DNA from: Chondrinema litorale
GTDB taxonomy: Bacteria > Bacteroidota > Bacteroidia > Cytophagales > Flammeovirgaceae
Direction: 5' to 3'
Length of the DNA stretch: 64,000 bases
NCBI RefSeq assembly: GCF_026250525.1
Contig: NZ_CP111049.1
Span: forward strand, 203,759 to 267,758
Part shown: positions 8,105-17,096 of the stretch, in pieces
How the letters are laid out: each line of letters begins with the position of its first letter
How positions within the stretch are numbered: the stretch's first letter is position 1
Program-made: the position numbers and the translations under genes
Notes under the pieces: model-generated
Database searches by the model: none
Told to the model about the DNA's origin: nothing
Seen by the model: only the letters and a program-made list of their open reading frames with translations

Positions 8105-9538
8105 CTATTTAACAGGTTTGATATTCGCATTTAAGTTAAAAAAATTATTAGGGTCGTATTTCGCTTTAATAGCACTAAGTTTCTGGAAATTATTACCAAA
8201 AGAAACTTTCAAAATATCAGAAGGACTACTCATATCACTATTAAAATTGAAATAAACTTTACCTTGAGAGAAGCCTTGCATCTCGTTAAAAAAATCGCGT
8301 GTCCAGTTCATATTTCGCTCATTATCAGCATCATTTAGCCACATGGTATCTATGCTGAGCAAAAATCTGGCATTGCGATCACCAAAGGCTGTTTCATCTG
8401 AACCTACTCTACTTATTGCGCCCTGTAAATTTCTTATAGAAATTAAAGATTGAGGGTTTTGAACTTCTGCCGCACGTTTAATTACTCTTATCTGCAATTG
8501 ATCAGTCAGTTCGTCGAGATAAATACATTTCCAATAAGAATTTAACTTTTGCTTTTCTAAAAATGGATCGAACATTTGTTGTACCATTTTATACGGGTAA
8601 ACATTACTCATATCTAATAATGGAGTCGCAATTTCTCTCAAAGGCTGCATCTTTTTTTCGCCTTCTTCAGCTTTACCGGCATACATTCCGGCTACCACTA
8701 TTACCTTATGGTTATGTAATTCTTCTGGGAAATTTGGATGTTCAGGAACAGCCCACAGTATACAGTCTGAGGTGATATTATCAGGTGCATTTTTAGTATA
8801 ATTAACCCAGTAACTTAATACTTTTTCAGCCTCTTTTCTAGGGTACATACAAGCAGTAAAAAATACGGTTGGACCCAAATCGGTTAGTTTAAACTCAAAG
8901 TTTGAAACAATACCAAAGTTTCCACCACCGCCTCTTACAGCCCAGAATAAATCTGCATTTTCTTTTTCGCTTGCATGAACAAAATTGCCATTTGCCAATA
9001 CAACATCAGCACCAATAAGATTATCTATACTCATACCAACTTTTCTCCGCATCCAACTCAGTCCTCCGCCTAAAGTTAATCCGGCAACACCAGTCTCAGA
9101 CACAACACCACCTGGACATGCTAAACCAAATGCCTGAGTTTCATGATCTACATCCAGCCAAGTAGCACCTCCCTGTACATTGGCTGTTTTTCTAATCGGA
9201 TCAACCCTAACAGATCGCATATTAGAAAGGTCGATTGTAAGTACACTGTCACCAACTGCATTACCAGCTACATTATGCCCACCTCCTCTTACAGATACCG
9301 ACATGTTATTATCCCTAGCGAAGTTAACTGCCGAAATAATATCCGCTACACCAGTACATTGCGCAATTACCGACGGATATTTATCTATCATCTTATTCCA
9401 AACCAATCTGGAAGTATCATAATCTTTATCATCTCTAAATATTAACTTCCCTTTAAAATTGGCTTGAAAATTTTCAATTGCAGCTTCGGGAACTTCTGTT
9501 CCCAATGAATTAGAAATAGCGTGAAGTGTACTTTTCAT
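8105..9538 (-). CDS. FAD-dependent oxidoreductase, BBE-type (VAO/PCMH fold)
   Basis: A 477-residue protein of the berberine-bridge-enzyme-like flavoprotein group. The FAD-binding PP-loop reads SVRGGGHNVAGN, where His88 is the usual covalent flavin attachment. The second half of the FAD domain has ACPGGVVSETGVAGLTLGGG (140-159). Cys141 sits where bicovalent members carry a cysteinyl link, while many relatives have Thr, so bicovalent flavin is possible but unproven. The C-terminal BBE segment ends with KYDPNNFFNLNANI. No signal peptide, so cytoplasmic. Such enzymes oxidise sugars, alcohols or secondary metabolites; the substrate is not evident. It is a single gene, with 600 bases of apparently non-coding DNA upstream. 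Confidence 0.9.
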   Translation of the reverse strand: MKSTLHAISNSLGTEVPEAAIENFQANFKGKLIFRDDKDYDTSRLVWNKMIDKYPSVIAQCTGVADIISAVNFARDNNMSVSVRGGGHNVAGNAVGDSVLTIDLSNMRSVRVDPIRKTANVQGGATWLDVDHETQAFGLACPGGVVSETGVAGLTLGGGLSWMRRKVGMSIDNLIGADVVLANGNFVHASEKENADLFWAVRGGGGNFGIVSNFEFKLTDLGPTVFFTACMYPRKEAEKVLSYWVNYTKNAPDNITSDCILWAVPEHPNFPEELHNHKVIVVAGMYAGKAEEGEKKMQPLREIATPLLDMSNVYPYKMVQQMFDPFLEKQKLNSYWKCIYLDELTDQLQIRVIKRAAEVQNPQSLISIRNLQGAISRVGSDETAFGDRNARFLLSIDTMWLNDADNERNMNWTRDFFNEMQGFSQGKVYFNFNSDMSSPSDILKVSFGNNFQKLSAIKAKYDPNNFFNLNANIKPVK

Positions 9539-10138
9539 CTGTAGATTATTTATGGTGAATAAAAAAGAATCTTATGGCGCTGATTGATCTTTATATCCCT
9601 CTGAAGGTTAATTATGATGATTTCAATATAAAATGAATACCTAATCGCATAGAAGAAACTATGCTTTAGTAAACATTGCTGGCAGAATGCTTTAGTTGCT
9701 ATTTATTTTATATTCTGGTGATAAAGATTAGATCTGAATTACTTGTAAGATGTTATTTATTACAATTACAGATTTGATGAGTACTGATGATAAATATAAA
9801 TACTTTTATTTTTTAATCATAACACTTTCAGCCAGTTAAAGCACTTTTACATTGCTTAAATTAGATTAGACTAAATAATAATTTTGAAAATTTAATTAAA
9901 TAAAGAATATACATTACTTAACCAAGTATTTGATTGAATGACTGTTTTAAGTGAAAATCCGCAAAATGCATTTCATTGTATACTTTGTTATAATTAATCC
10001 TAGGCACTCCTTTTCTTGATGATTTTAAGATGATTATCCGATTCTGATTATTTTGAGGAAATAATTGCTTTAAAATATGATATAGAGGTTATCAATTTGT
10101 TTCTACGTGAAAATAACAATTGAAAATCAGTGCCTTTA
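9539..10138. other. 600-base intergenic stretch, no convincing gene
   Basis: AT-rich DNA between two minus-strand genes. It probably holds the promoter of the FAD oxidase and the 3' region of the metallophosphoesterase. A 56-codon minus-strand frame without a start codon (9918-10088) is open, with residues such as SSRKGVPRINYNKVYNEMHF, but has no support as a gene. No clear terminator was found. Confidence 0.5.
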
Positions 10139-11323
10139 TTAGAGTAATTTTTGGGTTTCTCCAATACTATCAATTACAAAGTAGCCTGACTTACTAATCA
10201 TTAAACCTGTTGTCAGATCATTATCACTATGATGCAAGTCTATATCTATTACTTTATTGTGATAAAAAGTACTAATTTCATCCACAATGCTATGTCCGAT
10301 AATCACTTTTTGTCCATTGTATTTTAAAAGTATTTGATCTAGCACGGATTCTTCAATTTCCTCTTTTGCCAACCCTCTATACCACAAGGGTCCTTTATTT
10401 CTGAGTACAAGTTGTTCAATTAAAGAATGGTCTTCCATATTTTTATCTATACCATTACGAACTATCTCATTTATTTGATTGATAGAATAATTTTGAGTAA
10501 ACATGTCAGGACTTAAACCTCCATGAACAAATAAAATATCTCCAATTTTCTCTATAGTGTTTTTGCTTCTTAACCATCTTCCTAACTCTGTATTTGGTAA
10601 ATACCACTTCTTGTATTCCAAGTCAAGAATTTCAGCGTTTGCCCAAAATTTTCCATTTACATATTTAAATGCTTTATCATTATAAGCACCTATCAAATTC
10701 ATAACTTCGTGATTACCCAGAATAAAATGTACTTTACCACCAGCTTGTTTCGCTTCTTCTTCTAGTTTATAAATCAACCACAAACACTCATTTACATACT
10801 TTCCCCTATCAAAAAAATCACCCAATAGCACTAAATGGCCATTCCCATAAGTCCATTTATACTGTGAGTTTATCACTCCTGTACCTTTTAAAAAATTACT
10901 AAATGCTTCAAAGTTTCCTTCTATATCAGAGATTGCTATCAACTTCTCAGGCATTTCAAAAGCTGACTTTTCAATTGCAAAATCTTTCCTAATTGGGACT
11001 TCAAATTGTGAATTATTGTATATTACTTGAATAGAGAAATTTTCTTTAGCGTCAATAGATTGAACTTTTCTAATCAAACTATCTGCTTGAATTTCAGTAC
11101 TATAAATCGTAGCAGAATCTTGATTATAAATTACAATGGGCTGTTCAAACTCAGGAGTTTTTTTATCCATTTCATCAACATAACTAGGCGTTTTTATTTT
11201 CCAACCTCCTGGAGCTAAAGGAATTACAGTAATGAAACCAAATAATGCCAAGGTTACACATATAAGCAGATAGCCTAAATAAATAGTTACAGGTATTTTA
11301 ACAATGCTAAGAAACTTCTTCAT
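10139..11323 (-). CDS. Membrane-anchored metallophosphoesterase (PPP/calcineurin-like)
   Basis: A 394-residue protein with one N-terminal membrane segment (about residues 12-36), a 90-residue linker and a calcineurin-like phosphoesterase domain from about 125. Metal motifs seen: SDIEGN (132-137), GDFFDRG (168-174), GNHE (203-206), GHS (about 343) and HGGLSPDMF (about 268). This resembles bacterial Ser/Thr-phosphatase-like members. The first motif is unusual: families normally have D-x-H, and here Glu stands at the His position. The catalytic domain probably faces the periplasm. The gene is isolated, about 100 bases from 11.4 kb intergenic DNA, and the partner substrate is unknown. Confidence 0.85.
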   Translation of the reverse strand: MKKFLSIVKIPVTIYLGYLLICVTLALFGFITVIPLAPGGWKIKTPSYVDEMDKKTPEFEQPIVIYNQDSATIYSTEIQADSLIRKVQSIDAKENFSIQVIYNNSQFEVPIRKDFAIEKSAFEMPEKLIAISDIEGNFEAFSNFLKGTGVINSQYKWTYGNGHLVLLGDFFDRGKYVNECLWLIYKLEEEAKQAGGKVHFILGNHEVMNLIGAYNDKAFKYVNGKFWANAEILDLEYKKWYLPNTELGRWLRSKNTIEKIGDILFVHGGLSPDMFTQNYSINQINEIVRNGIDKNMEDHSLIEQLVLRNKGPLWYRGLAKEEIEESVLDQILLKYNGQKVIIGHSIVDEISTFYHNKVIDIDLHHSDNDLTTGLMISKSGYFVIDSIGETQKLL

Positions 11324-11493
11324 CTTGCAATGTTAAAATAGAATTACAATTAGTAACTATTTATAGGCAAATACTTGTTTAAAGGGAGATTATTTAGATA
11401 AAAGGTACAAATTAAGTTTATAAATATGAGAATAAATGCAGATGCATATTCAAAAAGTGCAAGCTTGTCCATTACTTGCACTTTCTTAAAGTC

Positions 11494-13455
11494 TTATTCC
11501 GGTTGGGTCATTACTTTCCAGTTATCTGTACGGAATGGAGTAGCTGGCAAACCTGTATTATTGGTGAGGTTTCCATCTGGGTTATTTGCCCAATCGTATC
11601 TTACTGCTACTGGATTTGCAACCTCACTTGCACTTACAATTATCTTATTCCCTTCAATTTTGGCAGTTGCCCAATGATATTTTTGATCTTCTCCTGCAAT
11701 AGCAAAACCTTTTAATAATTCGCCATCGGTTGTTTTTAAACCTTCTGTTCCTATAAACTCGACTTCTATCGTGTTCCCCTTTATCTCATAACTTTTAAAC
11801 ATAGGACCAAAAGCAGCTATATCTTGCTTATAAACCAGATTTTCTGCTATTGCTACCAATCTATTTCCTACATCTTTTTTGTTTGTTGGATGAATATTGT
11901 CTGTTTCTCCCAAATCGATTGTGGTAACCATCCCAGTGTTTGGAAGAGCCAAAGTTTTGTATTGTGATTCTCGTAAAACTGCCCATTTACCATCAGAAGG
12001 TTCTGTTTCTTTTTTGTAGTAATTAGGAAGTTGTATAAATAAAAATGGCAAATATCCCTGCTCAAACCTGATTCGCCAGTCTGTAATCATCATAGGGAAT
12101 AACTCACGATAATTATAAGCATCATCCTCATTATTCTCACCTTGATACCAAATAAAACCTTTTAAACCATACGGTAGCAATGGGTTAATCATTCCATTAA
12201 ACAAATAAGTGGAATATTGCTGGTAATAGTAAATCTTAGGAATCAGTGGCTCTAAACCTTTCTCAAATTTCCAGTCACCTGTTAAGCTCATTTTATCTTT
12301 GCCATTAGTAAGATAGATCACATCAGCAGGAGGATTGAGTCCGCCACCACCCCAAAGAGCAGCTATTCTTAAAGCAATAGTATTTTCTCCCTTATTAATC
12401 GCTGAAACTGGAATTGTATAAGTGTGCGTAGCATTGGCATTCCATTGGTTTTTGCAAATCTCAACACCATTAAAATAGATGGAATAATTCATTTCAGGAT
12501 GCCCCAAATTGATTGTTAAATCTTTCTTTGTAAATGCACCTTTCAGGTTTACTTTTTTACGCAGCCAAATCATTCCTTCGTAAATATCTGAATTCCAATC
12601 TGCTTCATGCTCAGGTTCCCAATCTTTTATAACTCCGGGAATGCTTACTGTTTTCCAGTTGCTATCATCTAACTTTGGGTCTGCATGTTTCTTTACCAAT
12701 TCCTCTTTTGGATTATATACAATGTCCCAGAATTTTTTTAACTCTACCGAATCTCTACCAAAGTCTTCTACAGTTACAGTATCATTTACAATTACCTTTT
12801 CTTTTGCCGCTGAGTTGGTAAGCAACATCTCACGACTCGTCCAAGCTTCTACAGGAGTACCACCCCAAGTACTTTGTACAATGCCAATAGGCACATTTAT
12901 ATCTGCCTGAATTTTCTTAGCAAAATAATAACCGACAGCGGTGATATCTTTTACACTGGCAGTGTCACAGATCGTCCAACTAGTTTCTAATACTTCGTCT
13001 TGGGGTTCAAGTGTAAAGTGATGAGGAACTTTAAAAAAACGAATATTTTTGTTTAGTGCTTTGGGAATATCTTCTTTGCCACTGGCTGACTGTTGCACTT
13101 GCCACTCCATATTAGATTGACCAGAAGCCAACCACACATCACCAATAAGCACATCAGAATAGACAAATGCTGGAGACTTTAATTCAGCATTATATATTTT
13201 CAATTCGTATGGTCCACCAGCTTGTAGTTCTGGAATATACACCTTCCAATTGCCATCTGCATTGGTAGTGGTTGTTATTAAATATTCGGCTAGTTCGACT
13301 TGAATTTTGGTACCGGGATCAGCTTTTCCCCAGATGGGTATATCTGTCTGGCGCTGTAGCACCATATGATCATTAAAAATTTTAGGCATGGTAATCTGCG
13401 CAAAGGCAGGTATGTGGGCAGCTAGTATAAATAGTATTCCTATTATCTTTTTCAA
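11494..13455 (-). CDS. Sialate O-acetylesterase (SASA/SGNH family), exported
   Basis: A 653-residue exported protein (signal peptide to about residue 20, AFAQ). The nucleophile motif GQSNMEW lies at 112-118 (Ser114) after GDVWLAS. The SGNH hydrolase blocks GIVQSTWGGTPVEAWTSRE, GFIWYQGENN and DNIHPTN (catalytic Asp/His pair) appear in the expected order. A beta-sandwich insertion lies between the two halves (LRKKVNLKGAF ... ALRIAALWGGGGLNPP), as in long 9-O-acetyl sialic acid esterases of Bacteroidota. It removes O-acetyl groups from sialic acids or, in related clades, from plant polysaccharides; no sialidase or glycan-use locus is adjacent. Highly confident family call, substrate inferred. 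Confidence 0.92.
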   Translation of the reverse strand: MKKIIGILFILAAHIPAFAQITMPKIFNDHMVLQRQTDIPIWGKADPGTKIQVELAEYLITTTTNADGNWKVYIPELQAGGPYELKIYNAELKSPAFVYSDVLIGDVWLASGQSNMEWQVQQSASGKEDIPKALNKNIRFFKVPHHFTLEPQDEVLETSWTICDTASVKDITAVGYYFAKKIQADINVPIGIVQSTWGGTPVEAWTSREMLLTNSAAKEKVIVNDTVTVEDFGRDSVELKKFWDIVYNPKEELVKKHADPKLDDSNWKTVSIPGVIKDWEPEHEADWNSDIYEGMIWLRKKVNLKGAFTKKDLTINLGHPEMNYSIYFNGVEICKNQWNANATHTYTIPVSAINKGENTIALRIAALWGGGGLNPPADVIYLTNGKDKMSLTGDWKFEKGLEPLIPKIYYYQQYSTYLFNGMINPLLPYGLKGFIWYQGENNEDDAYNYRELFPMMITDWRIRFEQGYLPFLFIQLPNYYKKETEPSDGKWAVLRESQYKTLALPNTGMVTTIDLGETDNIHPTNKKDVGNRLVAIAENLVYKQDIAAFGPMFKSYEIKGNTIEVEFIGTEGLKTTDGELLKGFAIAGEDQKYHWATAKIEGNKIIVSASEVANPVAVRYDWANNPDGNLTNNTGLPATPFRTDNWKVMTQPE

Positions 13456-13726
13456 AACGAAATTTGTTTTTTGGTCAATCGAATTATTTGTAATAGGCTA
13501 AATTAATTTCGATCACCTTAAAACCAAACTAAGTCTGCTTATCGAAATCAAACTAAACACAGTTGGAAACATTTTAACCATTCTTGTATTCAAGTCATAT
13601 CTTAATAAATGCTAATAATTAGGCAAAAATACAACAGGAAGCAATTATGAAACCGTAAGAATAGAAAGTAACTTCCATACCATCCGAAACCCCATCTTAT
13701 CTCTTAATAATTAATTTTTTAATCAA

Positions 13727-15304
13727 ATGAAGTTTCTTCACTTATTTTTAATTCTAATTTTTACAATTACGTCTTGTGATGTTCTAAACATTGAGAAAGA
13801 AATAGAAAAACATAATAATCAATCGAATGAAAACGAAAAAAAATTTGGTGATTTTATGGAACGGCCCACAGATATTTTTGTAAATACCACAGGCCAAGAC
13901 GATCATGTGTTTGATATATGTGATGGCAAAGGAGATTGTAATCTAGTTGATGCTATTGAAACAGCAAATTTACGTGGAGGAACCACTACAATTCATTTAC
14001 AAAAAGGAAAAAACTATTATCTTTCAGAAGCTGCATATTTTACTAAAAAGGAAAAACCAGATGGTACTTACCAATTAGTGTTAAGCCATTCAGTAAAAGA
14101 TAGTGGATTACCTGTAATTAAATCTACAATTATTATCGAAGGCAATGGTGCTACATTAAAGAGACGAGTTACTCGGACTCAAGTTTTTGATAAACCTGAT
14201 AGTAATCAGATATTTAGAATTATACATAATTCTAATAGCGGAGATTTAACTCTAAAAAATGTTACACTCAGTGAAGGAATTATTGATACAAAAGAAAATT
14301 TTTCTGAAACTCAAAATGGTAACGGAGGAGCGATTTATAATGCAGGAAAATTAACCCTTGAGAATGTAACTATAAAAAATAATCAAGCATCAAAAAATGG
14401 CGGCGCAATATTTAGTATTGGGCCAGTATCAATTAGCAATTCTGATATAAATCAAAATAATGCCCTAAATGATGGTGGTGGACTATTTATACTCGGATTT
14501 GATAATATTGAAATTGATAATAGTTCATTCACTCACAATACAAGCAGTGGTAAAGGTGGAGGTATTTTTTGTGATGCTGAATTGACATTAACTTCTAGCA
14601 ATCTTTCATTCAATAATAGTGAGCAAGGAGGTGGTATATATTTGGGACACGATAAAATATTATACAATATTTTTAATAAATTGACCTATTCACCTGCATT
14701 TATTGATCAATGTATAATTGAATCTAATGAAACCAGTAAAGCTGGTGGAGGTATTTTTTGTGAAATTACTGAGCCAGATGAAACGATGATGGGTTATCCA
14801 TCTTCATCTAGTCTTTTAAATCTTACAATACACAGGAGTACAATAACAAATAACATTGCTACCAGAGGAGGAGGAATTATGAACTGGTTTGCCACTATGT
14901 ATTTAAAAGATATAACCATATTAAATAATGAAGCTCACCAAGATTATGATTCAGGAGCTGGAGGAGGCATGCATTTCGAATTTGGATTTGCCCATATGGA
15001 AAATACAGTGATTGCTAAAAACCCAGTTGGAGGAGATTTAGGCGGATTAACTGTTAATATCGGATATATATCAGAAAGTGTAAATTTTGTTGGTGATCAA
15101 ACTTTCACTGGACCAGATATTATTCATGGTAACCCAATGATAAAAACATTGTCTGTCTCACGAGATACAAAAGTGTACATTCCTATGCCTGGAAGTCCGT
15201 TGATTGATGCTGGTACAGCCATGAGTTGTCTGGCTACAGACCAAAGAGATTTACCAAGACCTGTAGGCTCTGCATGCGATTTGGGAGCAGTAGAAGTTCA
15301 ATAA
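13727..15304 (+). CDS. Right-handed beta-helix lipoprotein with choice-of-anchor Q-like end
   Basis: A 525-residue lipoprotein: short signal and SPII site IFTITSC (about Cys17). The opening VNTTGQDDHVFDICDGKGDC followed by NLVDAIETANLRGG resembles the CSLREA-type start of beta-helix proteins. Residues about 150-430 consist of repeated turns with GGAI, GGGLFI, GGGIFC, GGGIYL and GGGIMN, spaced about 22-35 residues, typical of a right-handed parallel beta-helix. The last residues, DQRDLPRPVGSACDLGAVE, are the hallmark end of choice-of-anchor Q proteins. Likely a surface-exposed adhesin or polysaccharide-binding protein; no catalytic residues recognised. Single gene, terminator downstream. Confidence 0.85.
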   Translation: MKFLHLFLILIFTITSCDVLNIEKEIEKHNNQSNENEKKFGDFMERPTDIFVNTTGQDDHVFDICDGKGDCNLVDAIETANLRGGTTTIHLQKGKNYYLSEAAYFTKKEKPDGTYQLVLSHSVKDSGLPVIKSTIIIEGNGATLKRRVTRTQVFDKPDSNQIFRIIHNSNSGDLTLKNVTLSEGIIDTKENFSETQNGNGGAIYNAGKLTLENVTIKNNQASKNGGAIFSIGPVSISNSDINQNNALNDGGGLFILGFDNIEIDNSSFTHNTSSGKGGGIFCDAELTLTSSNLSFNNSEQGGGIYLGHDKILYNIFNKLTYSPAFIDQCIIESNETSKAGGGIFCEITEPDETMMGYPSSSSLLNLTIHRSTITNNIATRGGGIMNWFATMYLKDITILNNEAHQDYDSGAGGGMHFEFGFAHMENTVIAKNPVGGDLGGLTVNIGYISESVNFVGDQTFTGPDIIHGNPMIKTLSVSRDTKVYIPMPGSPLIDAGTAMSCLATDQRDLPRPVGSACDLGAVEVQ

Positions 15305-15311
15305 TCTTAAA

Positions 15312-15352
15312 ACAAAAAAACCAGCTTGGTTAAAAATTATCCAAGCTGGCTA
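15312..15352. terminator. Intrinsic terminator between convergent genes
   Basis: Perfect 9-bp inverted repeat CCAGCTTGG (15321-15329) / CCAAGCTGG (15341-15349), 11-nt loop. The minus-strand side has a run of seven T after the stem, so it best serves the cupredoxin gene; the plus-strand tail CTATTTAC is weaker. Confidence 0.85.
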
Positions 15353-15377
15353 TTTACAAAACACGAACAACAATTAT

Positions 15378-15746
15378 CTATTCAACAATCAGTGTATATT
15401 GCGGTGTAGGGTTTAGTGGACAGAAGTACACGTACTCCCCTTTTTTTAATGTTACTTCTTTAGAACTTGAAGTTTCTCCTTTCTTAATGGCATTTTGCAC
15501 ATAAGCATCCTTAATGTGAAACTCCATATCTGTTTTTCCTTTGGGAGCTAATACAAATCCCAATTCGCGATCTACACCTTGGTTTGTTACTTCAAAAATG
15601 TAAGTTCCTTCTTTAAGTGTTAGGCTCTCCGTTTCAAAAGCACCTTCTGTTTGAGTAAGTTTGATGGTTTCTACTTCTTGAGCAAACAACTGTACTGAGA
15701 AGAGACTCATTAATAATAAAAGACCAAATGCTAAATTTTTTTTCAT
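15378..15746 (-). CDS. Exported cupredoxin-like domain protein
   Basis: A 122-residue exported protein (signal peptide to AQ at 22-23) that fits a single small cupredoxin-fold domain: strands FETESLTLKEGTYIFEVTN, a central H-containing loop (His77) and the C-terminal YFCPLNPTPQYTLIVE. The cysteine at 109 is in the position of a type 1 copper ligand, but no histidine follows it and no C-terminal methionine is present, so copper binding is doubtful. As I recall, similar small proteins are annotated only as cupredoxin domain proteins in Bacteroidota. It is convergent with the beta-helix gene and has its own terminator. Confidence 0.75.
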   Translation of the reverse strand: MKKNLAFGLLLLMSLFSVQLFAQEVETIKLTQTEGAFETESLTLKEGTYIFEVTNQGVDRELGFVLAPKGKTDMEFHIKDAYVQNAIKKGETSSSKEVTLKKGEYVYFCPLNPTPQYTLIVE

Positions 15747-16190
15747 AAAGATTTAATTAAAGTTTAAAGTTTCAATTAATATTTAGTGCTGTAGATTCGA
15801 GTACAAAGTTGGAGTTGAAAGAGCCCTAGCTGTTAGTCAAGAATTCCCTTTGTGTTGGCAATAATTCCTATCTCGGTTTCGATTAGCTCGCGAATGTTTT
15901 CTATTCTATTTGAAAGCTCTATAATTGTGGAAGTGAAATGATAGGATTGACGCAATTCTAAAAAAATCTTCGATTTTGAAAGTTTTTAGAGGATTTTGGG
16001 AACTATTAAAAACTACTTACAGTTCCTCCTGCAATTGCGACAAAGTATTTCCTGTAAATCTAAAGGGGGATAAACTAACAATCATTTCACTAAACTGTTA
16101 AAACAATAATTTTAGCTGCTGTAGAAGAAATGATTTAAGTTTAACCGAAACCGGTTTTAATTTTTTGAAAGAACCGGAAATGCCATTAAG
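15747..16190. other. 444-base intergenic region with ACCGG-type palindromes
   Basis: Spacer between divergent genes, so it should hold both promoters. A minus-strand frame without start codon is open at 15833-15985 (50 residues ending ETEIGIIANTKGILD), and a 22-codon ATG frame lies at 16017-16085; neither is credible alone. Just before the DUF2064 gene the ACCG core recurs at 16144, 16150 (inside the perfect palindrome AAACCGGTTT, 16148-16157) and 16173, which may form a regulator site. Confidence 0.5.
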
Positions 16191-16943
16191 ATGGAAAGTG
16201 AAAAGGATAATTTACTTGTTGCAATAAAACCTCAAACGCAGAGACAAAAAAATACTGCGGTTTTGCTTTTTGCTAATTCTGGCAAAAAAGAAGCAACATC
16301 TAAAAAATTTATTGGGAAAGGCAAAAAGCTTAATACGCAAATAGCTTCTGCGCTTAATAAGCATGCAATAGCTACTGTAAAAGCAGCAGGAATTAATTTG
16401 GTTTTGATGGATGAAACCAAACAAAGAGGCAATTCATTTGGTGAAAAACTCTGGAATGCAAGTGAAGATGTTTTTGCATTAGGTTATCAATCGATCATTG
16501 TAATCGGTAATGATTCGCCGCAACTAAATGCTGAGCATTTACAATTTACAGCTAAGCAGCTAAATAATAATAAGCCAGTAATTGGGCCTTCTGCCGATGG
16601 TGGTTTTTATCTGCTTGGGATGCATAAAAATGATTTTGATAAAGTATCATTTTTAAATCTGCCTTGGAGAAAAGCAAACCTTTTCTTTGCAGTAAAACAG
16701 CATTTCAACCAACAAAACCAAGTTGCAGAAATTCTTGCAGAACTTACTGATGCTGATGATGAGGCTTCACTAAAAAGAATTTTAAAAGTTGCTAGTCTCA
16801 CAGTTAGTTTAAATCCATTTCTCAAGCTCTTATTAAATCTGTTTAATAGTCTAAGTGAATTTGCTACAATTCTAAATGAACAGATTAATGAGTTTCTTTT
16901 CATTTCTAAAAAATCTTCGAGAGCTCCTCCCCTTTCAGTCTAA
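16191..16943 (+). CDS. DUF2064 / TIGR04282-type glycosyltransferase-like protein
   Basis: A 250-residue cytoplasmic protein of the DUF2064 family (nucleotide-diphospho-sugar transferase fold). Seen: VLLFANSGKKEA near the start, QRGNSFGEKLWNA (about 80-92), IIVIGNDSPQL (103-113, the GxDxP-type nucleotide site) and GPSADGGFYLLGM (135-147), all in family order. TIGR04282 members are linked, as I recall, to radical SAM arsenosugar pathways (ArsS), but no ArsS-like gene is in view. The nearest radical SAM gene is 7 kb downstream and of another type. The protein carries an extra C-terminal 40 residues. A weak hairpin follows, so linkage to the next gene is uncertain. Confidence 0.85.
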   Translation: MESEKDNLLVAIKPQTQRQKNTAVLLFANSGKKEATSKKFIGKGKKLNTQIASALNKHAIATVKAAGINLVLMDETKQRGNSFGEKLWNASEDVFALGYQSIIVIGNDSPQLNAEHLQFTAKQLNNNKPVIGPSADGGFYLLGMHKNDFDKVSFLNLPWRKANLFFAVKQHFNQQNQVAEILAELTDADDEASLKRILKVASLTVSLNPFLKLLLNLFNSLSEFATILNEQINEFLFISKKSSRAPPLSV

Positions 16944-16975
16944 GATTATTTATTCTCAAATAATCAATTTCTAAT
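16944..16975 (+). terminator. Possible weak terminator after the DUF2064 gene
   Basis: Inverted repeat GATTATTT (16944-16951) / AAATAATC (16958-16965), 6-nt loop, followed by AATTTCTAATT. The stem is AT-rich and may stop transcription only partly. A second small hairpin (TTGCTTG / CAAGCAA, 16991-17012) follows before the receptor gene. Confidence 0.4.
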
Positions 16976-17096
16976 TCTCACATAGTTTTCTTGCTTGCCA
17001 AAACACAAGCAAAACGATCTGCTATTTTCAATGCTCTTCATTGAATATGATAGCTAGGTCTGCCTTTATCTATTTTTTGCTTATTAAAACATTCGA

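Noticed and set aside
9143..9445. 100-codon plus-strand frame
   Set aside because: It is antisense to the well-supported FAD oxidase gene and has no recognisable domain.
16607..16903. 98-codon minus-strand frame
   Set aside because: Antisense to the DUF2064 gene; shadow frame.
16191..16943. Arsenosugar biosynthesis locus
   Set aside because: Only the DUF2064 transferase is present; no ArsS or ArsM-like gene is adjacent and the nearby radical SAM gene has a different motif layout.
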